A stretch of 64,000 nt of DNA from Mycolicibacterium sp. YH-1 (GTDB lineage: Bacteria; Actinomycetota; Actinomycetes; Mycobacteriales; Mycobacteriaceae): positions 5,270,001-5,334,000 of the forward strand of contig NZ_CP092915.1 in assembly GCF_022557175.1 (NCBI RefSeq), in the 5' to 3' direction. This document shows positions 47,680-56,794 of the stretch, one piece after another. The notes beneath the pieces are model-generated. The model made no database searches, had not been told where the DNA came from, and saw only the letters and a list, made by a program, of their open reading frames with translations. The first letter of the stretch is position 1, and each line of letters starts with the position of its first letter. Both the position numbers and the translations under genes were made by a program.

Positions 47680-48243
47680 CTACACCGGTGGAGGTGGCGG
47701 CGGCCGGAAGAAGATCACCAGCATGGCCATGCAACCAGCCAACCCCAGCAGTAGCGCGATACCAAGACCGGCCCAGCCATGCAGCAGATGCCACACAGGG
47801 AAGTCGCGGAACACCAGATAATCCAGACTGAAACGACCCGCGCCGGTACCGGAAACCGCGACGGCGCTCACAGCCAGCACCAGGTTGTACTCCCAGCCAT
47901 CCTTGACGATGAAGAAACCATTGCCGCGATGAACCGTCCACGCGGCTACCGTCATTAGTGCGACAAAAACCGCAGCTGCGAGCGGAGTGAGCAGTCCGGC
48001 CGCGAGGCACACCCCGGCGACGATCTCGGAGTATGAGGCCATCCGAGCATGAAAAGCGCCGGGCTTCATACCGATACTGTCGAACCACCGGGCTGTGCCG
48101 TCGATACCGCCAGCTCCAAAGAGCTTGTTGCAACCGTGCGCCGCCATCACAAGCCCTAGTACAAGGCGCAACACAAGCAACGCTGAATCATAGGCAGCCA
48201 GGTCGGCCACTTCAGAAGAACTGAACATCACACCAGCCGTCAC
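47680..48243 (-). CDS. DoxX family membrane protein
   Basis: A 187-residue membrane protein with four hydrophobic segments (SALLVLRLVLGLVMAAHGCNKLFG, EIVAGVCLAAGLLTPLAAAVFVALMTVAAW, LVLAVSAVAVSGTG and WAGLGIALLLGLAGCMAMLVIFF) and a poly-proline end. The pattern GLVMAAHGCNKLFGAGG is typical of DoxX. The GTG at 48243 has AGAGAGGA 9 nt upstream; a GTG at 48282 and an ATG at 48228 are alternatives. DoxX proteins act in redox homeostasis or thiosulfate metabolism; the role here is unknown. Confidence 0.85.
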   Translation of the reverse strand: MTAGVMFSSSEVADLAAYDSALLVLRLVLGLVMAAHGCNKLFGAGGIDGTARWFDSIGMKPGAFHARMASYSEIVAGVCLAAGLLTPLAAAVFVALMTVAAWTVHRGNGFFIVKDGWEYNLVLAVSAVAVSGTGAGRFSLDYLVFRDFPVWHLLHGWAGLGIALLLGLAGCMAMLVIFFRPPPPPPV

Positions 48244-48303
48244 GCAGACCGGTCCTCTCTGTTGTTCGACAGTGACCGCCACATCGGCGCCACCGAATTG
48301 AAC

Positions 48304-48543
48304 TCACGCCTGACCGCAGCTTCGAGCTTTGATCCGATACACCGCGGTCAGCAGCGACGAATCTTCTTCACGCAAGGAATCTCGTTCGTTTTCCATCTTC
48401 TTCACGATTCGGTTGAATCGGCGTTCCAGCTGCGGCGGGCTCATACCAAAGTGCGGCAACACGTCATCCTCGGGCGGCCCACCAAAGGGATGCCACTGCA
48501 GCATGTATTGCACGATCCGACGTTCGAACCAGTCCACGATCAC
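48304..48543 (-). CDS. Small HTH-like hypothetical protein
   Basis: A 79-residue protein from a GTG at 48543 with AGGGTAGGA just upstream. The segment PPEDDVLPHFGMSPPQLERRFNRIVKKM resembles the short DUF3263-like or sigma-region-4-like HTH proteins of mycobacteria in pattern only. The tail is charged. Possibly a small regulator; uncertain. Confidence 0.55.
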   Translation of the reverse strand: MIVDWFERRIVQYMLQWHPFGGPPEDDVLPHFGMSPPQLERRFNRIVKKMENERDSLREEDSSLLTAVYRIKARSCGQA

Positions 48544-48730
48544 TCCTACCCTCCGTCACGAGGTGTCGAAAAACGGTCTACTTCGTTCCCGCCCGGCGCT
48601 CACCGACATCTCGCTGAACGCAGCGAAAGATGTTGGCATCATTGATTTCATTTGCACATCAGCGCTCAGTCAACGGCAGGGCGTAGTAGGTGTGACACCA
48701 TTACAAGAACGGTCACGCGAGCGTCGGCAG

Positions 48731-49918
48731 CTACCGACCGTCGATCCGTATCCAGGGGCCCCCGGCCATGCGGTCCAAAGCATCGGGACAAGGGGTGAAC
48801 CCTGCTCCGGGGCCGGCATCGACGCCGATTGTGCCGTCCTCCCCGAAGGATAGTTTTTCCACTGCCAGGTGATCGAACCACGGCACGTACTCGAGCCACA
48901 CCTCGTCCTGGCGCAGCGTCGCAAGCATTTGAACCGACACATGCGGATAGAGATGAGGCAACATGGTCGCGCCTGATTCCCGGACGCGATCGGCAGTGCG
49001 CATCCACGCACGCAGTCCGCCAACACGTTCGGGTTCACCAACGATATACGGCACACCCGCCTCGACCAGCTCTTCGATGTCTGGCTGGTCGAACAACGTC
49101 TCGCCGGTGGCGATCGGTACCGGAGACCGTTGGGCCAGCTCCCGGTAACCGGAAACATCTTGCTGCCGAAGCGGATCCTCGATCCACTTGAGCCCGAAAC
49201 TCTCGAACCGCTCGGCGGCGCGCAGAGCGGTCTCGGCACCGTCCCAGCCTTGCAGCGCGTCGACCATCAGCACCACATCGGCAGGTAGACATCCCCGGAC
49301 AGCCTGGATCCGGTCCACATCTTCCTCGAGGTCCGGCTTGCCGACGAGCATCTTCATCGCCCGGAAGCCCTCGGCATAACCGGCCTCGGCCTCCTGGACC
49401 AGTTCGTCGATACTCGACTGCAGCATCAGTCCGGTCCGGTAGACACCAACCCGGTCGCGTCGTCGTCCGACGAGGTCGGCCAGGCTGACCCGCCGTCGCC
49501 TGCAGATCAGGTCTTCGAACGCCATTCGCAGTCCGGACGCCGCAAATGCGGCGACACCATGCTCGCCGATGAATCTGGTCGCAGCGTCGAACGCCCGGTC
49601 CAATCCGGCCAGGTCCCGGATACCCGTTGTCATCTCCCCACCCAGGTACCGCAGTCCCGCTCCGACCAGAGTCACCTGGCTGGGCTGCTGGAACCAGAGC
49701 AACGAGAAACCCTGAGCACCGGCGCCGTCGGTCAGCCTGATCACCAGCGCCGGCAAATCGGTCGGTGTGCGGTGACCGTTGGGCAATCGAAAGGACCGAA
49801 TTCCGATGGGAACACTCAGATAACGCATCTCGACGAGGTCAAGCTGCGCCTCGGCTACGTCGGCGACGCCACCCAAACCGTCCGGGCCCACCGCGCCCAC
49901 AGCCCATCTGTCCATCAT
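48731..49918 (-). CDS. Enolase-superfamily (mandelate racemase/MLE-like) enzyme
   Basis: A 395-residue TIM-barrel enzyme of the mandelate racemase/muconate lactonising group. The N-terminal capping domain is followed by FRAMKMLVGK (catalytic Lys region), metal ligands in LMVDALQGWD, WIEDPLRQQD and IATGETLFD, and a His in MLPHLYPHVS consistent with the mandelate racemase/acid-sugar dehydratase subgroup. The ATG at 49918 may be too far upstream; an ATG at 49828 (MRYLSVPIGI) is an alternative. Divergent from the aldehyde dehydrogenase; likely a racemase or dehydratase in the catabolic cluster. Confidence 0.85.
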   Translation of the reverse strand: MMDRWAVGAVGPDGLGGVADVAEAQLDLVEMRYLSVPIGIRSFRLPNGHRTPTDLPALVIRLTDGAGAQGFSLLWFQQPSQVTLVGAGLRYLGGEMTTGIRDLAGLDRAFDAATRFIGEHGVAAFAASGLRMAFEDLICRRRRVSLADLVGRRRDRVGVYRTGLMLQSSIDELVQEAEAGYAEGFRAMKMLVGKPDLEEDVDRIQAVRGCLPADVVLMVDALQGWDGAETALRAAERFESFGLKWIEDPLRQQDVSGYRELAQRSPVPIATGETLFDQPDIEELVEAGVPYIVGEPERVGGLRAWMRTADRVRESGATMLPHLYPHVSVQMLATLRQDEVWLEYVPWFDHLAVEKLSFGEDGTIGVDAGPGAGFTPCPDALDRMAGGPWIRIDGR

Positions 49919-50224
49919 TACCCGGAGTTCTCTCTATCCACTGTGACAAGAGCACGATCAATGTGGTCCCAACGTTAATGCCGGCCCAGCCACCGATAGT
50001 GGTTGTGATGACACCCCTCGCGCCGAGTGGGGCACTCTCACCACCACGCAGATTTCTTGACCGCGAGGGCAGCTCCGATGAAGCTTGGGTTACACACCGC
50101 AACAGGCTTGAAGCAACACGATTCAGAAAAATCAGTGGCACACCGCGTGCGGTGTAGATCGGACGTTGAGTACCGGCACAGCACCGGCACCAGGTCACCA
50201 TGTCGAATCGTAAGGCGGTCACCC
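49919..50224. promoter_or_regulatory. Divergent promoter region with ACACCGC dyad
   Basis: 306 bp between the enolase-superfamily gene and the aldehyde dehydrogenase gene. It contains the inverted repeat ACACCGC-GT-GCGGTGT (50140-50155) and a further ACACCGC half-site at 50094-50100, a plausible operator pair. No other element is convincing. Confidence 0.5.
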
Positions 50225-51682
50225 ATGTCAGCTCGTCGTCCCTCGCTGGATTCCCGTGAGCGCGACACGATCTTCATCGACGGCCAGTGGGTGGCCTCGA
50301 GCGGGCCGAACCGCGACATCATCTCACCGGCAGATCTGACAGTCGTAGGTCATGCACCGGATGGATCGCCGGCCGATATGGATCGAGCAGTGGCCAGCGC
50401 ACGGCGCACGTTCGACGACGGTGGCTGGTCAAGCCTGCCGATCACCGAACGCACTCGATACCTGCACCGCGCGGGGGAGATCTACGCGGCCAACTCCGAT
50501 CTGATTGCCGAGCTGGTCACTGCCGAAATGGGCAGCCCCATTACGTTCTCCCGCAATGCGCAAGGCCCGATTGCCCAGCACATCCTGGCCTACTACGCCG
50601 CCCTGGGTGACCGATTCGAGGTCGAACAGCAACGCACCGAGTTGAGTTCTCCGGCCACGGTCATCCACGACCCTGCGGGTGTGGTGGCAGCAATCGCGCC
50701 CTGGAACTACCCGCAGGCGTTGATGCTGATGAAGATTGCACCCGCGCTGGTCGCCGGGTGCACGGTGGTGGCAAAACCGTCTCCGGAGACGGCACTCGAC
50801 GGGTTGCTGCTGGCGCAGATATTCGAGGAGGCCGGGCTTCCCCCCGGAGTGCTCAACGTGGTGCCCGCAGACCGCGAGGCCGGCGAGCATCTCATCAGCC
50901 ATCCTGACGTAGACCGGGTGGCCTTCACCGGATCGACCGAGGCCGGTCGCCGGGTCGCCGAGATCTGTGGCCGTGCTCTGCGACGTTGCACACTGGAGCT
51001 CGGCGGCAAGTCCGCCGCACTGATACTCGACGATGCCGACATCGGTGTCACCATGACCGGCCTGCGCGATGCCGCCTTCCGCAACAGCGGACAGACCTGT
51101 ACCAATCAGACTCGTATCCTGGTTCCCCGCAGCCGGATCGATGAGTTCACCGATGCATTGTGCGACATGGTGTCTTCGATGGTGATCGGCGATCCCAGCG
51201 ACCCGGCCACCGAGATCGGGCCGATGGTATCCAGCCGGCAGCGTGAGCGGGTGGAGAGTTATGTGTCCATCGGCCAGGCAGAGGGTGCCAAGCTGGCGCT
51301 GGGGGGCGGCCGTCCGGTGGGTTTGGATACCGGCTGGTATGTCGAGCCGGCGGTGTTCACCGCCGTCTCCAACGACATGCGGATCGCCCGCGAGGAGATC
51401 TTCGGCCCCGTGGTCTGTGTCATCCCGTACGAAGGCGATGCGCAAGGCCTGGCGATCGCCAATGACTCCGAATACGGTCTGGCCGGCAGTGTTTGGAGCA
51501 CGGATATCGACCGCGCCGTTGCACTGGCAAAGCGGGTGCGAGCCGGGATGGTTCTCGTGAACGGTGTGGGCGGCAGCTTCGACGGACCGTTCGGCGGTTT
51601 CCGACAAAGTGGGATCGGTCGCGAGTGCGGCATCGAAGGCCTGCTCGCCTATACCGAACCCAAGCAAGTTCCGTTGTTCTAG
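50225..51682 (+). CDS. NAD(P)-dependent aldehyde dehydrogenase
   Basis: A 485-residue ALDH. Motifs are the Rossmann IAPWNYPQALMLMKIAPALVAGCTVVAKPSPET, the FTGSTEAGRRV loop, the general-base Glu in LELGGKSAALIL and the nucleophile Cys in FRNSGQTCTNQTRI. The ATG at 50225 is preceded by AAGGCGG. It probably oxidises the aldehyde formed by the P450 and alcohol dehydrogenase, or by the ThDP enzyme of this cluster, to the acid. The amidohydrolase gene follows after 54 nt and is likely co-transcribed. Confidence 0.93.
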   Translation: MSARRPSLDSRERDTIFIDGQWVASSGPNRDIISPADLTVVGHAPDGSPADMDRAVASARRTFDDGGWSSLPITERTRYLHRAGEIYAANSDLIAELVTAEMGSPITFSRNAQGPIAQHILAYYAALGDRFEVEQQRTELSSPATVIHDPAGVVAAIAPWNYPQALMLMKIAPALVAGCTVVAKPSPETALDGLLLAQIFEEAGLPPGVLNVVPADREAGEHLISHPDVDRVAFTGSTEAGRRVAEICGRALRRCTLELGGKSAALILDDADIGVTMTGLRDAAFRNSGQTCTNQTRILVPRSRIDEFTDALCDMVSSMVIGDPSDPATEIGPMVSSRQRERVESYVSIGQAEGAKLALGGGRPVGLDTGWYVEPAVFTAVSNDMRIAREEIFGPVVCVIPYEGDAQGLAIANDSEYGLAGSVWSTDIDRAVALAKRVRAGMVLVNGVGGSFDGPFGGFRQSGIGRECGIEGLLAYTEPKQVPLF

Positions 51683-51736
51683 TCCCTTCGATATTGAGGA
51701 AAACCGCCCACGGGCGGTGGAAAGGTACAGCTACCC

Positions 51737-53002
51737 ATGCCCAGTGAATTAGAGGACTCGCTCGCCGACTCGAGCATCTTCACCATCGGTCCCGACTACG
51801 AGTTGTCGCTCCTGCCGGAGCCCGAGGAGATGCCGGTCTGGTGTCCCGTCATCTCCGTCGACGACCACTGCTTCGAGCCGGCGACGCTGTTCGAATCCGT
51901 TGCAGCCAAGTATCGAGACGATGTCCCCCGGATGGTCGAAGTCGACGGACGACCGGCGTGGCAGATCGGTGACAAGCAATTCTTCTTCAGCGGTATGGAC
52001 GGCGCAGCAGGTCGTCCCATCACCGAGTGGCGCTCCATGAAGATGCGGCTGCAGGACTATCGCGAATCGGTCTACAACACCGACGCGCGGGTCAGGGACA
52101 TGGACATCACAGGTGTGTGGGCATCGCTGTGTTTTCCCTCCATCACCTGGGGATTCGCCGGCACCACGCTGTCGCGCCTACCCGATAAGGACCTCGGGTT
52201 TGCGTGTGTCCAGGCTTACAACGACTGGGCGGTCGAACAGTGGGCAGGTTCGCACCCTGATCGCTTCATCCCGTGCGCATTGAGTTACCTGGCCGACGCC
52301 GAGCTGGCCGCCAAGGAGATCTATCGCAACGCCGAACGTGGCGTCCACGCGGTCAGCTTCACCGAGAATCCCGCTCAGCTCGGATTCCCCAGCGTGCACT
52401 CCGACCACTGGGAACCGTTCTGGCGGGCGTGCGCCGAGACCGAGACGGCAATCAATCTGCACATCGGTTCGTCGGGCCGGATCAGCTGCCCCTCACCCGA
52501 CACACCGGTCCCGGCACAGGTCGCGCTGTTCCCGCTCAACGGGATCGAGACGGTGGTTGACTGGATTTTCTCCGGAATCGCACAGCGATACAGTGATCTT
52601 CGGATTGTGCTGTCCGAGGCGGGTATCTCCTGGGTTCCAATGGTCGTGGAACGTCTGCACCGCGCCTACCGTCAGCGGGAGGCCGAGCCCGATGTCTGGG
52701 CCGGCTCGTCCATACACCCGGTCGACGTCCTGCACCGCAACTTCTGGTTCACCTCCATTGAGGACCCGTCCGCATTCCGGAGGCTGGATGTCATCAGTGA
52801 GGACCGGATGATGCTCGAAGTGGACTTCCCGCACAGCGACAGTTCTTGGCCCGACAGCCAGGAACTGTTCCGGTCCGAACTGGAGACTCTTCCTGTCGAG
52901 ACGATCAAGAAGATCTGCTACGGCAACGCTGCCGCGCTCTATCACCATCCCGAGCCGCCGCAGTCCATGCTTGCCGACTCAGTGCTGCTCGCCTCGAGGT
53001 AA
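51737..53002 (+). CDS. Amidohydrolase-2 family metal-dependent enzyme (first copy)
   Basis: A 421-residue TIM-barrel protein of the ACMSD-like amidohydrolase family. The N-terminal metal site appears as VISVDDHCFEPATLFE, followed by VQAYNDWAVEQWAGSHPDRFIPCA, NLHIGSSGR and the Asp end strand MMLEVDFPHSDSSWP. These enzymes catalyse non-oxidative decarboxylation or hydrolysis. A related copy lies at 56795-57979. It probably forms an operon with the aldehyde dehydrogenase. Confidence 0.87.
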   Translation: MPSELEDSLADSSIFTIGPDYELSLLPEPEEMPVWCPVISVDDHCFEPATLFESVAAKYRDDVPRMVEVDGRPAWQIGDKQFFFSGMDGAAGRPITEWRSMKMRLQDYRESVYNTDARVRDMDITGVWASLCFPSITWGFAGTTLSRLPDKDLGFACVQAYNDWAVEQWAGSHPDRFIPCALSYLADAELAAKEIYRNAERGVHAVSFTENPAQLGFPSVHSDHWEPFWRACAETETAINLHIGSSGRISCPSPDTPVPAQVALFPLNGIETVVDWIFSGIAQRYSDLRIVLSEAGISWVPMVVERLHRAYRQREAEPDVWAGSSIHPVDVLHRNFWFTSIEDPSAFRRLDVISEDRMMLEVDFPHSDSSWPDSQELFRSELETLPVETIKKICYGNAAALYHHPEPPQSMLADSVLLASR

Positions 53003-53036
53003 CGCAACGGCGCGTACACCTCGACGCAGTGACACG

Positions 53037-53072
53037 CGATGGGGCGGGTGGCTTCGGCTACCCGCCCCATCG
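53037..53072. terminator. UUCG-loop terminator
   Basis: Stem CGATGGGGCGGGT-G-GC, loop TTCG, GC-T-ACCCGCCCCATCG: 15 pairs with one mismatch, followed on plus by TGCATTTT. It lies between the convergent amidohydrolase and FMN reductase genes and can serve both. Confidence 0.85.
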
Positions 53073-53086
53073 TGCATTTTGGAATG

Positions 53087-53653
53087 TCACGTGGTGGCGT
53101 GTACGGATCCCACGAGTTGTGTTGCCAACGATCTGATTTGACCTAACACCACCTCATCGTCAACGGATCCGTCGGTACCGAACACCGTCGTGGCCGAGTT
53201 GATCGCCACGCCCAACGGGGTCGGCCAGGCACGCAATGCATGCCCGATGGTTCGCAGCTGACCGAGGGTTCCCACCGCAGCCTGCCACCCGTATGCACAC
53301 GCAATCGCTCCCCACCGGGTATCGGTGAGATAGGTCCGGTCATCACTGCGCAGGTCTTCGGCATAGTCGAGTGCATTCTTGATCAACCCAGAAACCGCGC
53401 CGTGGTATCCCGGCGATGCAACCACGACCGCATCGGCGGCGCGTAGACCCTCCACAAGGGCGGTGGCTCTGGATGAGCGGGTGGATTCGTACGGGTTGTA
53501 CATCGGCAGGTCGAGATCGGCGCCACAGAACAACGCGGTTCGGCCGCCGAGTTGCTCCGCTGCGGCAAGGCATTGCCGCAGAGCCCGTTCGGTCGACGAA
53601 TCGGCCCGCAGGGTCCCACCGATACCGACCACCAAGGGTTGTTTCACGTTCAC
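53087..53653 (-). CDS. NADPH-dependent FMN reductase
   Basis: A 188-residue flavodoxin-like reductase. The start VVGIGGTLRADSSTERAL and the flavin loop VVASPGYHGAVSGLIKNALDY are typical of the SsuE/NADPH-dependent FMN reductase family. GGAGG lies 10 nt before the GTG at 53653. It could supply reduced flavin to a two-component oxygenase; no obvious flavin-dependent partner is adjacent, although an LLM-type flavoprotein gene lies at the window end. Confidence 0.88.
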   Translation of the reverse strand: MNVKQPLVVGIGGTLRADSSTERALRQCLAAAEQLGGRTALFCGADLDLPMYNPYESTRSSRATALVEGLRAADAVVVASPGYHGAVSGLIKNALDYAEDLRSDDRTYLTDTRWGAIACAYGWQAAVGTLGQLRTIGHALRAWPTPLGVAINSATTVFGTDGSVDDEVVLGQIRSLATQLVGSVHATT

Positions 53654-53707
53654 TTGCCGCGACCTCCGCTGTTGATTGACTACTGGACTGTTGGTAAAGA
53701 CGCCAAA

Positions 53708-53737
53708 CGCCGGACGCGATCTGGCTGACGTCCGGCG
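53708..53737 (-). terminator. Hairpin between cupin and FMN reductase genes
   Basis: Perfect 9-bp stem CGCCGGACG / CGTCCGGCG with a 12-nt loop, followed on the minus strand by TTTGGCGTCTTTA. It probably ends or attenuates the amidohydrolase-P450-ADH-cupin transcript before the FMN reductase gene. Confidence 0.55.
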
Positions 53738-53841
53738 CTGGTGGGGTGAGGCGTATCAGTTATCCCGTTGTCGTCCCACTCGATGCACTATTCGGTTGGC
53801 ATCGCCGGCCGAAGCCGATCCGGCGATGTTCCTCGGCGATG

Positions 53842-54327
53842 TCACACAGCCGATGCCTGTGACCTCCCCTGCAGGCGTGAAGTCACCTCGTGGACGCGGC
53901 TCGCGACATCACTTGCAGCCTCGTCGTCGGCATCCCCGATGGGAAGCATGCCCCTGGAGGCGGAGAATATCTCGACCGACAGGCAACCCTGGTCACCTGC
54001 GGTGTGCGGTCCGTAGTATTCGGACGGCCCCGACGTCATGATGTCGCCCGAATGCAGAACATCACCGTCCGGAAGTGTGATGGACCCCTGGATGATGACC
54101 TCGACGCGGAAACAATCGTGCGCATGTCGCGGAAGTGTGTCCCCCGGAGCGATTTTCAACATGGAGACCACAGCCGTGTCCGGGTCGGTCGGATCCTCCC
54201 CCATCACGATGGAGCCGAGATCCCAGCCCGGCATCACCTCACGTGTTGCCGCACTGGCGAACTTCAGCTCCGGCGGGGTTATCACGTCGAAGAAGTCGGC
54301 TTCGCTGATCTTGTAGTACTTGGGCAT
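53842..54327 (-). CDS. Cupin-domain protein
   Basis: A 161-residue single-domain cupin. The first motif PRHAHDCFRVEVIIQGSI has the metal ligands H-x-H and Glu; the second motif PSEYYGPHTAGDQGCLSVEIF carries a His. It may be a dioxygenase, isomerase or binding protein. Situated downstream of the P450 and alcohol dehydrogenase genes, probably in their operon (107-bp gap). Confidence 0.82.
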   Translation of the reverse strand: MPKYYKISEADFFDVITPPELKFASAATREVMPGWDLGSIVMGEDPTDPDTAVVSMLKIAPGDTLPRHAHDCFRVEVIIQGSITLPDGDVLHSGDIMTSGPSEYYGPHTAGDQGCLSVEIFSASRGMLPIGDADDEAASDVASRVHEVTSRLQGRSQASAV

Positions 54328-54434
54328 GGACGACCTTTCGTTCCAAGGGTTGTTTCAGACGTTACGGGCCGTCCAATTGGGGGCCAAGAGGCTCGGCGAT
54401 GATAGTTCCCGTACTACCCGCTTCGGTACGCCGA

Positions 54435-55529
54435 TCAGAAGGTGGTGATCACGCTGCGAACCACTTCACCGGACAGCATCGCCTGCATCGCTCCGTTGAT
54501 ATCACCCAGCGCGACCTCCTGGGATACCAGATCATCGGTATTCAGCCGTCCGTGCTCGATGAGTTCGATGAACTTCTGGTAGTCCCTGCGGATCTGGGCG
54601 GATCCTGCAACACAGCCTTTGACGACCTTTTCCTGCGACTGCAGATCGAATGCCGGCAAGCGCAATTCGCTGTCGATGGGCCCGTAGCCCACCAGCACCA
54701 GCATTCCGCCCTTGTCGAGCATGGCGTAGCTCGATGGCACGGTGACCGGCCCTCCGACGACATCAAACGCGAAGTCGACTCCCAACCCGCGGGTCAATTC
54801 CCGTACCTGATCGACTGCGGAACCATTCTCCGGATCGATGGCGTCGGTCGCACCGGCCCGCAGCGCCAGAGCGCGTTTCGACGCGACAGGATCCACTGCG
54901 ATGATGCGTGACGCTCCGGCAACCGCACAACCCTGGACGACTGCCTGGCCCACACCACCGCAGCCGACGACCACCGTTGTCGAACCCGGCTGGACCCGCG
55001 CGGTGAACAGCGCCGCACCCACGCCGGTCGTCATTCCACAGCCGAGAAGCGCCAGGTGGGCGTCGGGAAGATCGGTCTCCACCCGTACCACCGACGCTTC
55101 GTCACAGGTGAGCGATTCACTGAATGTACCGATACCGCTCATTGCGTTGGCCCGCGTTCCGTCCTCCCGAGCGGCACGTGGACGCCGTAGCAGCGACGCC
55201 AGCGAATCACACAGATGGGTGCGACCGGCCGTGCAGTAGGTGCAGGTGCCACATGCCGGCCGGAACGACGTGATGACACGGTCTCCAACAGCGACCCGCG
55301 AAACCTGTGGACCGACGTCGACGACCACACCTGCACCCTCGTGGCCACCGATCATCGGTCCGGAGAACATCGCTGGAAAAAGGCCGTTGCGCATCGATAG
55401 GTCGGTATGACAGATACCGCTGGCGCGGATCTCGACGACGACGTCGCGCGGACCCCGCGCCAACGGGGTGACCGTCTCGACTGACAGGTCTGCGCCCAAC
55501 TCGTGTAGCACGGCACAGCGCACGGTCAT
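54435..55529 (-). CDS. Zinc-dependent alcohol dehydrogenase (class III-like)
   Basis: A 364-residue medium-chain dehydrogenase. The catalytic zinc site is SGICHTDLS plus GGHEGAGVV; the structural-zinc loop is PACGTCTYCTAGRTHLC; the coenzyme loop is VVVGCGGVGQA. The CHTD motif and length resemble class III/NDMA-dependent alcohol dehydrogenases of actinobacteria. Its ATG overlaps the P450 stop (ATGA), so it very likely oxidises the P450-generated alcohol. Confidence 0.9.
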   Translation of the reverse strand: MTVRCAVLHELGADLSVETVTPLARGPRDVVVEIRASGICHTDLSMRNGLFPAMFSGPMIGGHEGAGVVVDVGPQVSRVAVGDRVITSFRPACGTCTYCTAGRTHLCDSLASLLRRPRAAREDGTRANAMSGIGTFSESLTCDEASVVRVETDLPDAHLALLGCGMTTGVGAALFTARVQPGSTTVVVGCGGVGQAVVQGCAVAGASRIIAVDPVASKRALALRAGATDAIDPENGSAVDQVRELTRGLGVDFAFDVVGGPVTVPSSYAMLDKGGMLVLVGYGPIDSELRLPAFDLQSQEKVVKGCVAGSAQIRRDYQKFIELIEHGRLNTDDLVSQEVALGDINGAMQAMLSGEVVRSVITTF

Positions 55530-56752
55530 CGCTCCTGCTCTTGAAATCGCACCGGCAGGTAGTCGATTCCCATCATCTGGCCCATCATCAGGTGTGGGCT
55601 GTGACGTGGGGTGCCGACCAGTTCGAGTGCCGGCCGCTTTATCAAAGCCTTCAGTAGGACATGAATCTCTGCGCGCGCCAAAGTGGCTCCCGCGCAGTAA
55701 TGCGGACCGATGCCGAATGCGACGTGCTGGCGCGGATTGATCCGAGTCGGGCAGAACTGTTGAGGATCTTCGAACTGGGCGGGATCACGATTGGCGACTG
55801 CATAGAGCAGAACCAGGCGTTCGCCAGCGGACAAGTCGGCACCGTTGAGGGTCGTCGACTCGGTCACCGTGCGGAACATCGTCTGCACCGGCGGAAGCAT
55901 GCGCAGCCCCTCCTCCACCAGTCCCTCCAGCGGGACAGCCCCCGACCTCATGTCGGCCTGCAACTGGGGGTCGCTGACCACGTGATGCACCAAGCTGCCG
56001 ATCGCGTGTGCAGTGGTCTCGAATCCTGCGAAGACGAAGGTCCGGAAGATGTTCTTCAGTTCGTCGTCGGTGAGTTTGCGACCGCCGAAGTCCATGTGCA
56101 CCAACATGCTCAGGTAATCATCAACAGGATTGGCGCGGCGGTCGTCGAAGTACCTGGCCGCCACGACGTCAAGTTCCTGGAGTGCCTCCACCATCGTGGG
56201 CGTCCCGGCATGTTCCAACACCTTGGTGGCGAAGTTCTGGATCAGATCATTGGCGGCTTCGCCCAGGCCCAGTAGGTGACCGACCGCGCGAATCGGAATC
56301 TGAACGGCGACATTCTGCACGAAGTCGGTGTCATCTCCGACGGCAAAGCCGTCGAGCACACGCTCGGCCAGATCATCCAAGTAGGGCAGCAGTTTTCGTA
56401 CCCGCGGTGCGCTGAGGACCTCCATGAAGAGCTTTCGGTACGCGACGTGCTCAGCACCGTCGAACTCGATCGGGATGCTGGGCGGCCGGCCCTCATGCGG
56501 GGGGTGCAACACACCGCTGCTCGATGCGAAGGTACTGGAGTCCTTCTCGACCTCAATGACATCGCCGTAGCGGGTCACCAACGCATAACCGCCATGGGCG
56601 TCGGTCTTGGGAACCGGACACCCGGCGGCCAGACCGCGGTATACCTGCTGCAGCTTGTCATAGTTGAGTTCGGGATCGAGGTGGTCGAACGTGATCGCCG
56701 ACCCTTCGGCATTGGCGGATTCTAGGCCGTCACCGGTTTGCATCTGTGTCAT
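55526..56752 (-). CDS. Cytochrome P450
   Basis: A 408-residue soluble bacterial P450. The I-helix motif is FAGFETTAHAIG, the ExxR is EGLR, and the heme loop is FGIGPHYCAGATLARAE with the thiolate Cys at residue 353. The N terminus has the FDHLDPELNYDKL pattern. AAGGT precedes the ATG. No ferredoxin or ferredoxin reductase gene lies nearby in the window. It is coupled to the alcohol dehydrogenase and follows the second amidohydrolase by 42 bp. Confidence 0.95.
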   Translation of the reverse strand: MTQMQTGDGLESANAEGSAITFDHLDPELNYDKLQQVYRGLAAGCPVPKTDAHGGYALVTRYGDVIEVEKDSSTFASSSGVLHPPHEGRPPSIPIEFDGAEHVAYRKLFMEVLSAPRVRKLLPYLDDLAERVLDGFAVGDDTDFVQNVAVQIPIRAVGHLLGLGEAANDLIQNFATKVLEHAGTPTMVEALQELDVVAARYFDDRRANPVDDYLSMLVHMDFGGRKLTDDELKNIFRTFVFAGFETTAHAIGSLVHHVVSDPQLQADMRSGAVPLEGLVEEGLRMLPPVQTMFRTVTESTTLNGADLSAGERLVLLYAVANRDPAQFEDPQQFCPTRINPRQHVAFGIGPHYCAGATLARAEIHVLLKALIKRPALELVGTPRHSPHLMMGQMMGIDYLPVRFQEQER

Positions 56753-56794
56753 AGCTACCTTGGTTTTCGTATGTACGGTAAAAAGCGCTGCGGC

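Noticed and set aside
48544..48730. Small dyads (TCGCTG-N4-CAGCGA and GGTGT-G-ACACC) as regulatory sites
   Set aside because: Short dyads of this size are expected by chance; position after the enolase-family gene gives weak support only.
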